A program made the position numbers and the translations under genes. DNA of 64,000 bases from assembly GCA_017550405.1 (NCBI GenBank), contig JAFZPH010000042.1:1-64000 (forward strand), given 5' to 3'. The notes below the pieces were generated by a model. The model was not told the origin of the DNA. It did not search any database and saw only the letters and a list, made by a program, of their open reading frames with translations. Below are positions 42,414 through 51,337 of the stretch, one piece after another (positions within the stretch are counted from its first letter, which is position 1; each line of letters starts with the position of its first letter). This stretch comes from Bacteroidales bacterium. GTDB lineage: Bacteria > Bacteroidota > Bacteroidia > Bacteroidales > P3.

Positions 42414-45178
42414 AAACAACAAGTACCCCCCAACCCTCCCATCTATCAAATCTATTTAATCTATCCCTTCTATCCCTTCTATTGCTACTCTCTTCCTGCC
42501 ACCGCAACCCCCACTTCCTAACCGACAGCACCTACCGCCAGCAGGTTGCCAACGACTACGAATCCCGCCTCGAGGAATTCTCAATTCTCAATTCTCAATT
42601 ACAACTCGACACTCTCAGCCGTGCCGAGCGCGAGGCCATGCAGTTTCTCTACGCCTACATGCCCTATAGCGACCTGGCCGACTACACCCCCGTCTTTTAC
42701 CTCAACCAAGTGCGCTATGCCTTCACTGCCCGCGAGGAGATGCCTTGGGGCAAGACCATACCCGAGGACATCTTCCGCCACTTTGTGCTGGTATACCGTG
42801 TCAATAACGAGAACCTCGACACCGCCCGCCAATACATGTTCCATCAGTTGAAAGAGCGTGTGCAAGGCATGACCATGGAGCAGGCCGCCCTCGAGGTCAA
42901 CCACTGGTGCCATGAGCATGTGGCCTATCGTGCCGCCGACAGCCGCACCTCCGCACCCTTGGCCACCATGCGTACCTCCCTAGGCCGTTGCGGTGAGGAG
43001 AGCACCTTCGCCGTCACTGCCCTCCGCTCTGTGGGCATCCCTGCCCGCCAGTGCTACACCCCCCGCTGGGCGCACTGCGACGACAACCATGCCTGGGTCG
43101 AGGTGTGGATTGCCAACCCCGACGGCAAGGGTGGCGAATGGAAGTTCCTCGGCGCCTGCGAGCCCGACCCCGAGCTCAACATGGGCTGGTTCTCCGTCCC
43201 CTCCACCCGCTGTCTGATGGTGCATAGCAAGGCCTTTGGCCGCTATCATGGCGACGAAGAGGTGGTCAAGCAGACCGCCCTCTACAGCGAGCTGAACCTC
43301 CTCAGCCACTACGCTCCCACACGCCGCGTCACCGTTACCGTCTGCAACCCCGACGGCAAGCCCCTCCCTGGTGCCACCATCAAGTTCAAGATGTACAACT
43401 ACGCCGAGTACTACACCCTGGCCACCTACACCGCCGATGCCCAAGGGCAAGCCTCCCTCACCACTGGCCTCGGCGACATCCTCGTCTGGGCCACCGACGG
43501 CACCCGCTACGCCTTCAGCAAACTAGATGTGAGACAAGACAGCATCATAACACTGACGCTGCCCGACAATCTCAATTCTCAATTCTCAATTCTCAATTTA
43601 GACATCGTTCCTCCCGCGCCCGGCACCGCCAAGGTCACCCCATCCGACGAGGCCGTTGCCCGCAACGCCCGTCGCCTCGCCTACGAGGACTCGCTCCGCA
43701 ATGCCTACACCGCCACCTTCCCCACCAAGGACAACTTCAAGTCCTACCTCCCCAAAGACTGGCTCTGGAACCAGAAGCTATTTTCCGATGCCCAAGTGTG
43801 GGAAATCATCCAGAAGTCGGAAGGCAACTATGCCGAGATATATAAATACTTTGAGCACTGGCCAGCCCAATACCGCTCAGGCGAACATATCTACGACTAC
43901 CTCAAGTCCTACTCCGACAAAGACCTGCGCGACATCACCGCCGACATCCTCCAAGCCCATGAAACAGGCTTCGACTGGCTGGACCGCACCAAAGGCACCT
44001 GCACCAACAGCCTCTACACCTACGACATCTATAAGAAGGGCATCCTCCCTGCCCGCATCAGTAACGAGCTGGTACGCGACTGGCGGCAGCCCCTGTTGAA
44101 GGCAATGAAAGATGTTGTCCACAGGGTTGACACCACCCATCCTATTTGGAATAGACTGCAGCCCGAAGAGTATAAGCAAGACTACGAGGCACTGAAGCAA
44201 TGGACGCTCGAGAACATTACAGTTGACGACACGGGCAACTACTACAACTGCCCCATCTCGCCCATGGGCGTGTTCCGCCTGCGCCATGCCGACCCCCACA
44301 GCCGCGACATCTTCTTCGTGGCCGCCTGCCGTGCATTAGGCATCCCCGCCTACCTCGACAACGCCACCAACACCATCTACGTCTGGGACGGCACCGCCTG
44401 GCAACCCCAATCTTTTTCTATCAAATCTATCTCCTCTATCCAATCTACTCCCGCCCACCTCACCCTCACCTACCATGGCAAAGAGCCCGCCACCCCCATC
44501 TACTACCCCCACTTCACCCTCCAAAAACTCGAGAACGGCGACTTCCGCACCTTCGATTTCGAGGACGACCCACGCATGGCTACCTTCCCTGCCACCATCC
44601 CGCTGGAGCCCGGCACCTACTGTCTCTCCACCGGCAACCGCTACCCCGACGGCACCGTGCTCAACCGCATGGAGTTCTTCGCCGTCAAGGCGGGAGAGCG
44701 TGTCACCAAGGAAATCATCCTGCTGCCACTTGTGCCACGCAATGAAAATGCAGGAACGTTGCCCAAGCTCCCCGAAGGTTTTGAGATCATGGACGGTGTC
44801 GAGCTCTCCGACTATGCAGGTGAAACGGGTTGTATCCTTGCCTTCCTCGGCCCCCATCGCGAGCCCGCCAAACACCTCGTCAAAGAGATGCTTGAGCATA
44901 GTGCCGCATTCCGCAAATGGGGTGGCATGACCTTTGCCGTCACCACCGACCCCGCCAACCGCGAGCTCAACCGTCTCCCCAACACCGATGTCACGGGCAT
45001 TGCTGCCGGGCGGCAAGACCCCGCCGAGAAAGTCCTGGCTCAGACCCTCAAGCTCGACAAATATGAATACCCCCTCGTGGCAGTAGTAGACAAGCGCGGC
45101 CGTGTCCTCTTCCACAGCAACGGCTACAGCATAGGCCTCGCCGAGCAACTACTGAAACACACTACCCCCATCAAATAA
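42410..45178 (+). CDS. Transglutaminase-like lipoprotein with C-terminal thioredoxin-like region
   Basis: 922 residues from the ATG that overlaps the cutC stop (ATGA); the frame extends upstream to 42155 only as a cutC shadow. The start has a lipoprotein signal with the lipobox LLSSC. The transglutaminase-like core has Cys194 (RCGEES), His227 (DDNHAWVEV) and Asp253 (CEPDPE). A carboxypeptidase-like beta domain follows (about 305-380), then a second, degenerate transglutaminase-like region (HSRDIFFVAACRALGIPAYL). The last 140 residues look thioredoxin-like (GCILAFLG, PLVAVVDKRGRVLF) without a CxxC. Short simple repeats lie in frame at three places. The substrate is unknown. Confidence 0.8.
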   Translation: MKTTSTPQPSHLSNLFNLSLLSLLLLLSSCHRNPHFLTDSTYRQQVANDYESRLEEFSILNSQLQLDTLSRAEREAMQFLYAYMPYSDLADYTPVFYLNQVRYAFTAREEMPWGKTIPEDIFRHFVLVYRVNNENLDTARQYMFHQLKERVQGMTMEQAALEVNHWCHEHVAYRAADSRTSAPLATMRTSLGRCGEESTFAVTALRSVGIPARQCYTPRWAHCDDNHAWVEVWIANPDGKGGEWKFLGACEPDPELNMGWFSVPSTRCLMVHSKAFGRYHGDEEVVKQTALYSELNLLSHYAPTRRVTVTVCNPDGKPLPGATIKFKMYNYAEYYTLATYTADAQGQASLTTGLGDILVWATDGTRYAFSKLDVRQDSIITLTLPDNLNSQFSILNLDIVPPAPGTAKVTPSDEAVARNARRLAYEDSLRNAYTATFPTKDNFKSYLPKDWLWNQKLFSDAQVWEIIQKSEGNYAEIYKYFEHWPAQYRSGEHIYDYLKSYSDKDLRDITADILQAHETGFDWLDRTKGTCTNSLYTYDIYKKGILPARISNELVRDWRQPLLKAMKDVVHRVDTTHPIWNRLQPEEYKQDYEALKQWTLENITVDDTGNYYNCPISPMGVFRLRHADPHSRDIFFVAACRALGIPAYLDNATNTIYVWDGTAWQPQSFSIKSISSIQSTPAHLTLTYHGKEPATPIYYPHFTLQKLENGDFRTFDFEDDPRMATFPATIPLEPGTYCLSTGNRYPDGTVLNRMEFFAVKAGERVTKEIILLPLVPRNENAGTLPKLPEGFEIMDGVELSDYAGETGCILAFLGPHREPAKHLVKEMLEHSAAFRKWGGMTFAVTTDPANRELNRLPNTDVTGIAAGRQDPAEKVLAQTLKLDKYEYPLVAVVDKRGRVLFHSNGYSIGLAEQLLKHTTPIK
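42576..42602 (+). repeat. In-frame CTCAATT simple repeats in the transglutaminase gene
   Basis: AATTCTCAATTCTCAATTCT-type 9- to 10-bp repeats occur here and again at 43568-43600. TCTATC-type repeats occur at 42437-42487 and 44408-44450 within the gene, and in the non-coding stretch 45179-45232 after it. They translate without breaking the frame (for example FSILNSQLQL). Confidence 0.7.
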
Positions 45179-45244
45179 CTCTATTGTATCTATTATCTAT
45201 CGTATCTATCAACTCTATCGCCTCTAATTTTAAAGTTTAATACT

Positions 45245-47254
45245 ATGACAAAAAAAGTTTTCATTCTGGCACTAGGTCTAACTTTCCTGGCCAACGCCCT
45301 TTCGGCTCAGACCTCCATGCGGGTTCCCCGCGGCAGCTTCGAACAGTGGACTTCCCATCCGGGCTACAGCATGTCGTTCCTCACGCTCAATGTCCCTGTC
45401 TACGACTCGTTCTCTACCCCTACGGGTTGGGATTACCTCTCTTATCCTGTCAATGAGACCATCTCCATTCCAGGACTACCCCTCACCATCAATACCACCC
45501 TTCCCCTGGTGAAAGTCTCCCGCGAGACGGGTGTCGTCCCCGACAGCGCTTCGGCTCTGAAGTTGCACACCTTTATGCTCGAAGACCTCATCAATCCCGA
45601 TATCTACAGCATTGTAGAGAATAATCTCGATTCCATGCTCACGCAGACCGTCTTCCCTTCAGTCCTCTCCACAGGCACTGTCGACCTCGAAACCTTTCTC
45701 CCCATTGTCACCAACATGCTCTCCAACATGGACAGCATCGAACAGATTCTTGCCTCGCTGGCCTTGGTTGATGTCAACGAGCTGATTTCCGGCGGTGTTG
45801 ACCTTGATGGCTTCGAGCCGACAAGAATGACCGGCAGCTACAAATACCAGGCCGCCGGTAGCGGCGACAATGGCGGTGTGCTGCTCCTCGGCACCCACTA
45901 CAACTCCGCTACCCAGCAACGCGATGTGGTGGGCGGCGGTGCTAATCTTGCTCTCACCAATATCGCCAACTACACCCCCTTCACCGTCGATTATGTCTCC
46001 CTCCACTCGCTCGACTCATCTTTCCCCGAGCAGGCACCCGACTCGCTCATCGTCATCTTGCTCTCCTCCGCCAGCAATACCATGCAGCAGGGCTCCTACC
46101 TCTGTGTGGATAACCTTGTGCTCTGGCACGACACGGTACCTGTGGTCGAACCCGACACTTGCGCCGCCGTTGTGGGACTCACTGCCACTCCCGACATCCA
46201 CGAGGCACTCCTCAACTGGAGCACCACGGCCAGTGTGGTTGGCTACGAATTGGAATATGGGCTGTCCGGTTTCGCTCAAGGCAGTGGCACTCTGTTAACC
46301 CTTGCCAACAACACCGTAACCCTTACCAACCTCACAGCCGATGCCCTCTACGATTGCTACCTCCGTACCCTTTGCAACGACAGTGTCTATGGCGAATGGT
46401 CTTCCATCCAGTTCCGTACCAATCCCGACACCTGCTATAGCGTCTTGCATCTGAGGGTTGAGGCTGTAACCGATCCCTATGTAATCTATCATCTTGTCTG
46501 GTCTGCCGTCGACGATCATGTTACCTGGGAGGTACAGTATGGCGAACATGGTTTTGAACTTGGCACAGGTAATACCCTCACCCTAACCACGCCCGACCTG
46601 ACTATTTCTTATCTCTATCTCGAAAATAATACCGACTACGACTTCTATGTCCGCTCCAAATGCCCTCACAATGTTTATGGCGAATGGGACTCGGTGATGT
46701 TCCATTCCCCTTGTGGCAATCTCAGTGGTGTCTATCTTGGAGGTGTTGATAATATCACTGTCACACCCGACCATCTCGTCACGGGCTACCGCCTTACTTG
46801 GGAGGACCGCGCCGATATCCGAGAGTGGGAAGTGGAGTATGGCAACGACACGCTTGGGTTTGTTCAGGAAGTTGTAGCCTCCCCAATCTTCTATTTCCCG
46901 CCGCTGGTCCCCAGCACTCACTACAAAGCTGTCGTCAAGTCCTTCTGTGGCGAAAACAGCTATGGCGAAGGCATCGCTGTCGATTTCACCACTGTCGATC
47001 TGCCTGAAGGCATTTCCACCGCTGGTAATCCATCGCTTGTCGTCAGCCCCAATCCTGCTCATGGCCAGTGCCAGGTGACCATGCCTGGTGGCGAGTCCGC
47101 CGAACTGAAACTCTTCAGTCTCGATGGTCGGTTGCTCCACTCTGCCATGGTCAACGGCACCTCTGCCACCCTCCAGCTCCCCTCGCAAGGCATTTTCCTT
47201 CTCCAAGCCACTACCGCTTCTGGAACTGCCATTTACAAGATTACCAACAACTGA
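45245..47254 (+). CDS. T9SS-exported fibronectin III protein
   Basis: 669 residues with a signal peptide ending ALSAQ. Residues 22-300 form an N-terminal beta domain resembling the carbohydrate-metabolism-type (PCMD-like) modules of Bacteroidetes: it begins RVPRGSFEQW, has GSYKYQAAGSGDNGG and ends CVDNLVLWHD. Three or four FN3 modules follow, each with the EYGxxGFxxGTG pattern also found in the giant proteins. The C-terminus is a T9SS domain (VSPNPAHGQ, GIFLLQATTASG, AIYKITNN). Export to the surface is likely and glycan binding is possible. A clear terminator follows. Confidence 0.8.
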   Translation: MTKKVFILALGLTFLANALSAQTSMRVPRGSFEQWTSHPGYSMSFLTLNVPVYDSFSTPTGWDYLSYPVNETISIPGLPLTINTTLPLVKVSRETGVVPDSASALKLHTFMLEDLINPDIYSIVENNLDSMLTQTVFPSVLSTGTVDLETFLPIVTNMLSNMDSIEQILASLALVDVNELISGGVDLDGFEPTRMTGSYKYQAAGSGDNGGVLLLGTHYNSATQQRDVVGGGANLALTNIANYTPFTVDYVSLHSLDSSFPEQAPDSLIVILLSSASNTMQQGSYLCVDNLVLWHDTVPVVEPDTCAAVVGLTATPDIHEALLNWSTTASVVGYELEYGLSGFAQGSGTLLTLANNTVTLTNLTADALYDCYLRTLCNDSVYGEWSSIQFRTNPDTCYSVLHLRVEAVTDPYVIYHLVWSAVDDHVTWEVQYGEHGFELGTGNTLTLTTPDLTISYLYLENNTDYDFYVRSKCPHNVYGEWDSVMFHSPCGNLSGVYLGGVDNITVTPDHLVTGYRLTWEDRADIREWEVEYGNDTLGFVQEVVASPIFYFPPLVPSTHYKAVVKSFCGENSYGEGIAVDFTTVDLPEGISTAGNPSLVVSPNPAHGQCQVTMPGGESAELKLFSLDGRLLHSAMVNGTSATLQLPSQGIFLLQATTASGTAIYKITNN

Positions 47255-47273
47255 TTTGGGTATACAAAACATT

Positions 47274-47313
47274 GTGCCCCATAGGCCGATTGGCTTATGG
47301 GGCACCTTTTTTT
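47274..47313 (+). terminator. Terminator after the T9SS FN3 gene
   Basis: GTGCCCCATA (47274-47283) pairs with TATGGGGCAC (47296-47305), followed by seven T. Confidence 0.88.
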
Positions 47314-47315
47314 AT

Positions 47316-47344
47316 CCCAAATCGGTCATATCCAAACCGAAGAC
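47316..47344 (+). repeat. Intergenic ATCGGTC motif, copy 4
   Basis: CCCAAATCGGTCATATCC then AAACCGAAGAC, directly after the terminator at 47274 and in the same orientation relative to the upstream gene as the other terminator-linked copies. Confidence 0.6.
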
Positions 47345-47379
47345 GCTTCGATTGTGTCTATGACCTACAACAATGCTTG

Positions 47380-48917
47380 CTATTGCAGGATGAGTTTCTG
47401 CGTGGAGGAACCCTGCGGGGTGGAGAGGGTGACGAAGTAGGAGCCGGCGGGGAGGTGGCGGAGCGGGAGGGTGACGGAGGTGGAGCCGGCAGTCAGCGTC
47501 ATGGTCAGCACCTCGTGGCCGGAGGCGTCGCGGAGGGAGAGGGAGCAGTCGGTGCCGCAGGGCGAGGCGAGGGCGACGGTGACCGTGGCGTGCGCCGGGT
47601 TGGGGGTGAGGGAGAAAGCCGGGCGTTGAGACTTGGGCGTGGCGATGCCCTGCCGCTCGACGAAGAAGGCAGTGAAAGCGGTGTCCTGCGTCACGACGAC
47701 GGAGCGCGGGTTGTCGACAACGCTGTCGTTCCAGTGCGAGAAGGCATAGGAAGGCACATCGGTGTAGGCATAGAGGGTGGCGGTGTCGCCCTCGTAGTAC
47801 ACGCTGTCGCCTGCCACGAAGCAGTAGGGGAAATTGCAGTCTGTGGAGACGCTATACCGTTCAAGGGGTTCGAAAAAGGCGGTGAAGAGGGTGTCCTGCG
47901 TCACCAGGATGGAGCGGGGGTTGTCGGTGTTGCCGTCGTTCCAGTGGAGGAAGCGGAAGCCCCGGTTGGGGACGGCGGAGATGGTCACCTGGGTGGAGTC
48001 GGTGCAGTAATCCGTGCCGAGGGCCATGCCCTGTGCGCTGTCGGCTGTGGCGGCATGCACAAACCACTGGTAGTCGGTAATCACGCCGAAGGGCCCTGCC
48101 TGTAATTGCAAAGTATAACTATAGTCGCCCCGACGCCACGGCCCGTCGACTGTTCCAGACAATCTTTTATAGCGTCGGCCCGTCATTGCTCCCCACGAGA
48201 GGTATTCTGTAGGATAATGAAGCCATACAGGGAGATATCTACCTTGGATATTACTGTTGTATGTCCCGGCAATCCAAAATTCTCCCTCCACGGTAACGGC
48301 TGAGTCGAAATGAGCCTCATAAAGATAACAGTATTGGTAAGCGGGGCAATATTCGTCCCGGAATCTGTTATAGGGTGCGTGGCCGTCGACGTATGCGGGT
48401 ATGCACAGCATGCGGGGCTGGTTGGTGTCCCACCGTGCCCCGTTGATGCGCTTCAGGAAATAGGAGTCGTAATACCAATCCACGGTATCGATATATGGCT
48501 CGTTGGAATCGACAGTGTACAGGTATAGATATTCGGCTGATCTCGAATAGTTTAAAATGGGCCTAGGATCATGTTCAATTGGGTTCTTGTCCACCATCGC
48601 CCAAAGGCCTTTTATTTTCAACGGCCTTGAAGTGTATTGCCCGAAGAAATGAAGGGGGGGGTCCGAGTGGAGTCAGCAGTTTCATTGATATCATTTAACC
48701 AATACTGCCACTGGGGAATACATTCGTTCTGCGAATGATTGAACCACAAGGTGTCTTTGGAGTTCAAATACCATCTGGCTGTATCGAACCACGTGTAATA
48801 AAAGTAGTTGCGCTGGCGTTCAAAGCACGGTGTGGTGTCTGAGACGGTGAAAATCTGCGCCTGCAGCCCCGTCCACAGCAGGACGGTGGTGATGATAAAT
48901 AAAGATATTCTTTTCAT
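47380..48917 (-). pseudogene. T9SS InlB-repeat surface protein interrupted by frameshift at a C8 tract
   Basis: Two overlapping frames together encode one protein. The first (48618-48917) has a signal peptide (MKRISLFI to GLQAQ) and stops soon after a run of eight C at 48654-48661 (minus strand). The second (to 47380) continues the protein: with nine C the reading would pass TPPLHFFGQYTSRPLKIKGL, a typical Bacteroidetes surface-protein segment, giving 512 residues. It holds two divergent InlB-type repeats (FLHWNDGNTDNPRS, FSHWNDSVVDNPRS) and a T9SS domain (LTPNPAHATV to TQKLILQ). The tract may switch expression, or may be a mutation or a homopolymer base-call error. Confidence 0.8.
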
Positions 48918-49085
48918 AGTAGTATTCTTTTAAAAGTTATCGTTATGCATTTAGTATATTTGTCGGTAAGGGTATATTGTTCGGTACTTGGCAGGCATAC
49001 ACTGCCGTTCTATTGGGATAAAAGCACAAAAATGGGCCGTTTTGTGACATTCGTAGTGTTTTTTTCTTCTTTCTGGGAGGTAGTC

Positions 49086-49493
49086 CTATTCCTGTGTGGC
49101 TATTACGATATATATACCGCTCTCTTCGTCATAGGTAATATCCACTTCGTATCCTTCAGCAATCATATCTTTTGCCCAGCGCTTGGCATCCTCGTAGTCG
49201 CTCGTTTTGTAGGTCACGGTCTCCTTGGTGGCAACTTGGCGGGTGGTGGTGGCCCTGCTCACCGTGATGCGGTGTCCTTGGCGTGCCAGGGCAAACATCC
49301 GTTCCATAAAGGCATGCCATTCTGTCTCGGAATGGATATAGGCGTAGTGGGTCGCTCCATCGATATGGTAAATGACGTTGTGTTTGGAGCAGGTAATCGG
49401 GACGACAGAGCTGTCGTCTGTCTCCTTTTGACAACTGATGGCAGTTGTGGCGAGCAGTGCAAGTGCTGCTAATGTGATGATGACGTTTTTCAT
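49086..49493 (-). CDS. Small lipoprotein of unknown function
   Basis: 135 residues. A lipoprotein signal (MKNVIITLAALALLATTAIS then Cys) is followed by a soluble domain of about 110 residues with HAFMERMFALARQGHRITVS and DAKRWAKDMIAEGYEVDITY, ending in a hydrophobic strand. I do not recognise the family. The start overlaps the previous gene's stop by four bases. It belongs to the sigma factor operon. Confidence 0.65.
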   Translation of the reverse strand: MKNVIITLAALALLATTAISCQKETDDSSVVPITCSKHNVIYHIDGATHYAYIHSETEWHAFMERMFALARQGHRITVSRATTTRQVATKETVTYKTSDYEDAKRWAKDMIAEGYEVDITYDEESGIYIVIATQE

Positions 49494-49945
49494 TTCTTCT
49501 GGATATCTTTTTTTATTTCTTTTGACATGTGGTTAAATATGTTGTCTAATAAGTTATTGTCAATGTTATGATAGATGGTAATCCGTTTGTGGTGTGGTGT
49601 AAATATCATTATGTCGTGTTTTACATAACGGGGATTTTTTATGCGCTTCGACGGGTCGTCTGGTGATACATTAAATATAAAGTAGTGGATTGGATTTTTT
49701 TTACTAAATATCCTTTCATTATATTTGTTGAGATGAAGGTCATTTATCAACCAAGCCATTGTAGCGGAGTCCTTTATCAGGATGACCGTCACGTCGAAAA
49801 CGGTGGAGTCGTCGATACGGAATCCTTCGATGTAGGCCACGTCGAGGTCGGGGTTCGGTGCATAGCGCAGAAAAGCTGCTGATTGGGCGGCAGCGTTGCA
49901 CATAATCAGGGCTGTCAGGGCTGTAACGATGATGAATCTTTTCAT
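49490..49945 (-). CDS. Small exported protein of unknown function
   Basis: 151 residues with a signal peptide (MKRFIIVTALTALIMCNAAAQ, cleaved near AAAQ, 21 residues overall and given here in outline). The mature part has VAYIEGFRIDDSTVFDVTVI in outline, IHYFIFNVSP and a lysine-rich C-terminus. No family is recognised. It shares four bases with the lipoprotein gene downstream and lies 18 bases after the putative anti-sigma gene. Confidence 0.6.
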   Translation of the reverse strand: MKRFIIVTALTALIMCNAAAQSAAFLRYAPNPDLDVAYIEGFRIDDSTVFDVTVILIKDSATMAWLINDLHLNKYNERIFSKKNPIHYFIFNVSPDDPSKRIKNPRYVKHDIMIFTPHHKRITIYHNIDNNLLDNIFNHMSKEIKKDIQKK

Positions 49946-49963
49946 GGCTGAGGAATTAAGGGA

Positions 49964-50590
49964 TTATATTAATGACAATTCGAGGCAGAGGTGGTAGAGG
50001 AACCGTTGGGTGTCGCATACTTCGCTGGAGCAGATGAAGGAGGCATAGGTGGCATTTATTGTGGGAGGAATGGCGGAGGGAGGCATGCTGTCGGACGGGA
50101 AGAGCACAAGGCTGTCGGCAAGGGCTACGCCGGGCTGGACGGCTGGCGTTGGTGGGTGGGCGGTGGCAGGAGGTGTGGCACTTGGCTCGACATCTAATGC
50201 ACGAGGCTGTGCTGCAGGGTGGTGTAGCCTTTGGGGTGCGGAGGTGGAGGGTTGTAAGGCGGCAGGTTCCGCGGTCTCTTGTGGCGGGAGGGGTGGAGGG
50301 GCGGTCTCGGCCACACGCCCGGCCTGCAGCCCCTCGGGACCCGCAGGGGTCTCGGGCAACAGTATGAAGAGCAGCACCACAAAGGGAATGAGCATGGCGG
50401 CCGCTACCCGATAGACCACTCGCGACGGCCGTGACTTTGGCAGCGGCGGGACGGCGTTTGGGGCATGCCTGTTGCCTTCGGCGTAAGCCCGCGCCCGCTG
50501 CTCGTCGCTCAGCCCGGGGGTCTGGCTTATGCGCTGCGAGTAGTCTTGCAGTACTCGCTCCATCGCATCGGTTTCTTTTCTTTTCTTCAT
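49964..50590 (-). CDS. Putative anti-sigma factor, single-pass membrane protein
   Basis: 208 residues. The cytoplasmic N-terminus (about 1-57) contains AMERVLQDYSQRI and a Pro-rich stretch, one membrane helix lies at about 60-78 (AAAMLIPFVVLLFILLP), and the remainder is a Pro/Ala-rich periplasmic region. It overlaps the sigma factor stop by four bases, the usual layout for a sigma/anti-sigma pair. No known anti-sigma domain is obvious, so the role is inferred from position and topology. Confidence 0.6.
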   Translation of the reverse strand: MKKRKETDAMERVLQDYSQRISQTPGLSDEQRARAYAEGNRHAPNAVPPLPKSRPSRVVYRVAAAMLIPFVVLLFILLPETPAGPEGLQAGRVAETAPPPLPPQETAEPAALQPSTSAPQRLHHPAAQPRALDVEPSATPPATAHPPTPAVQPGVALADSLVLFPSDSMPPSAIPPTINATYASFICSSEVCDTQRFLYHLCLELSLI

Positions 50591-51099
50591 AATTCGTATT
50601 TTTTATTAAGCTGGTGCAGCTTGGTTTTTATTTTGTTGATGCGCCGCAGGGTATGAAGGTAGCTCTTGCCCATGATGGCGGCAATGTCTTTGACGGAGTT
50701 GTGGTCGATATACATCATGATGAGTTCTTGGTCGTAGTCATCAAGATGGCTGATTAGTTTGTATAGCTTGCTGTATAGGTCCTCCGTGTTGTCGGGGGTG
50801 GCATGGTTGGTGAGGTTGGCAGAGTAGTCGAAATGGGCTTGGCGGCGGTCTTCGTCGCGTATGATGTTGAGGGCTTTGCGGTAAAGGATGCTGTAAACCC
50901 ACGCATGCTCGTGGCTGATGACAATGCCCCGCGGCAGGTTGTAGAATACTAGCCACAGGTAGGTGGTCAGGTCGCACACCAGCTCGTCGTAGTGGTAAGA
51001 GCCGGGCATATAGAACAGTGCACCTATCTTTTTGATAGTGCCCTCGTGTCGACGCACAATGGCGTCGAACAGTTCCCGGCTATCGTCATGACCAGTCAT
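50587..51099 (-). CDS. ECF-type RNA polymerase sigma factor
   Basis: 170 residues. Region 2 is visible in DELVCDLTTYLWLVFYNLPR and WVYSILYRKALNIIRDE, and region 4 in LDDYDQELIMMYIDHNSVKD followed by IAAIMGKSYLHTLRRINKIK, a helix-turn-helix. It would guide RNA polymerase to a small regulon. The downstream genes in the same strand are a membrane protein overlapping it by four bases, two small exported proteins and the frameshifted T9SS gene, which are natural candidates for its targets. Confidence 0.82.
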   Translation of the reverse strand: MTGHDDSRELFDAIVRRHEGTIKKIGALFYMPGSYHYDELVCDLTTYLWLVFYNLPRGIVISHEHAWVYSILYRKALNIIRDEDRRQAHFDYSANLTNHATPDNTEDLYSKLYKLISHLDDYDQELIMMYIDHNSVKDIAAIMGKSYLHTLRRINKIKTKLHQLNKKYEL

Positions 51100-51261
51100 A
51101 GTGACGAATGGCTTTACTCGTTATTTCCCCTTTTCTATTCTATAGACACCACAGGGGGTGAAAATTATCACTCGGATGCTTCTTTTTAACCTTTTTTAAC
51201 GCTAGACCCGATTGTCCCAAATGGGTTAACCAGACCTGAAAAAAGCGAGATGGATAGTATA

Positions 51262-51286
51262 GTCGGCCTAAGGACCGATTAGGGGA
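51262..51286 (-). repeat. Intergenic ATCGGTC motif, copy 5
   Basis: Plus strand GTCGGCCTAAGGACCGAT then TAGGGG, directly beyond the terminator of the M16 protease gene in its direction of transcription. The preceding bases (CAGACCTGAAA at 51232) match the flank of copy 1. Confidence 0.6.
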
Positions 51287-51292
51287 TAAAAA

Positions 51293-51324
51293 AAAAGAGG
51301 ATGCCCGAGTGGGCACCCTCTTTT
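51293..51324 (-). terminator. Terminator of the M16 protease gene
   Basis: AAAAGAGG-ATGCCC pairs with GGGCA-CCTCTTTT around a GAGT loop. On the minus strand the stem is followed by a run of T, 14 bases after the protease stop. Confidence 0.87.
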
Positions 51325-51337
51325 GGGGAACGGTCGA

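Noticed and set aside
48945-49472. Plus-strand frame of 175 codons opposite the small lipoprotein
   Set aside because: No motif; the minus-strand gene has a lipobox and four-base overlap with its operon partner.
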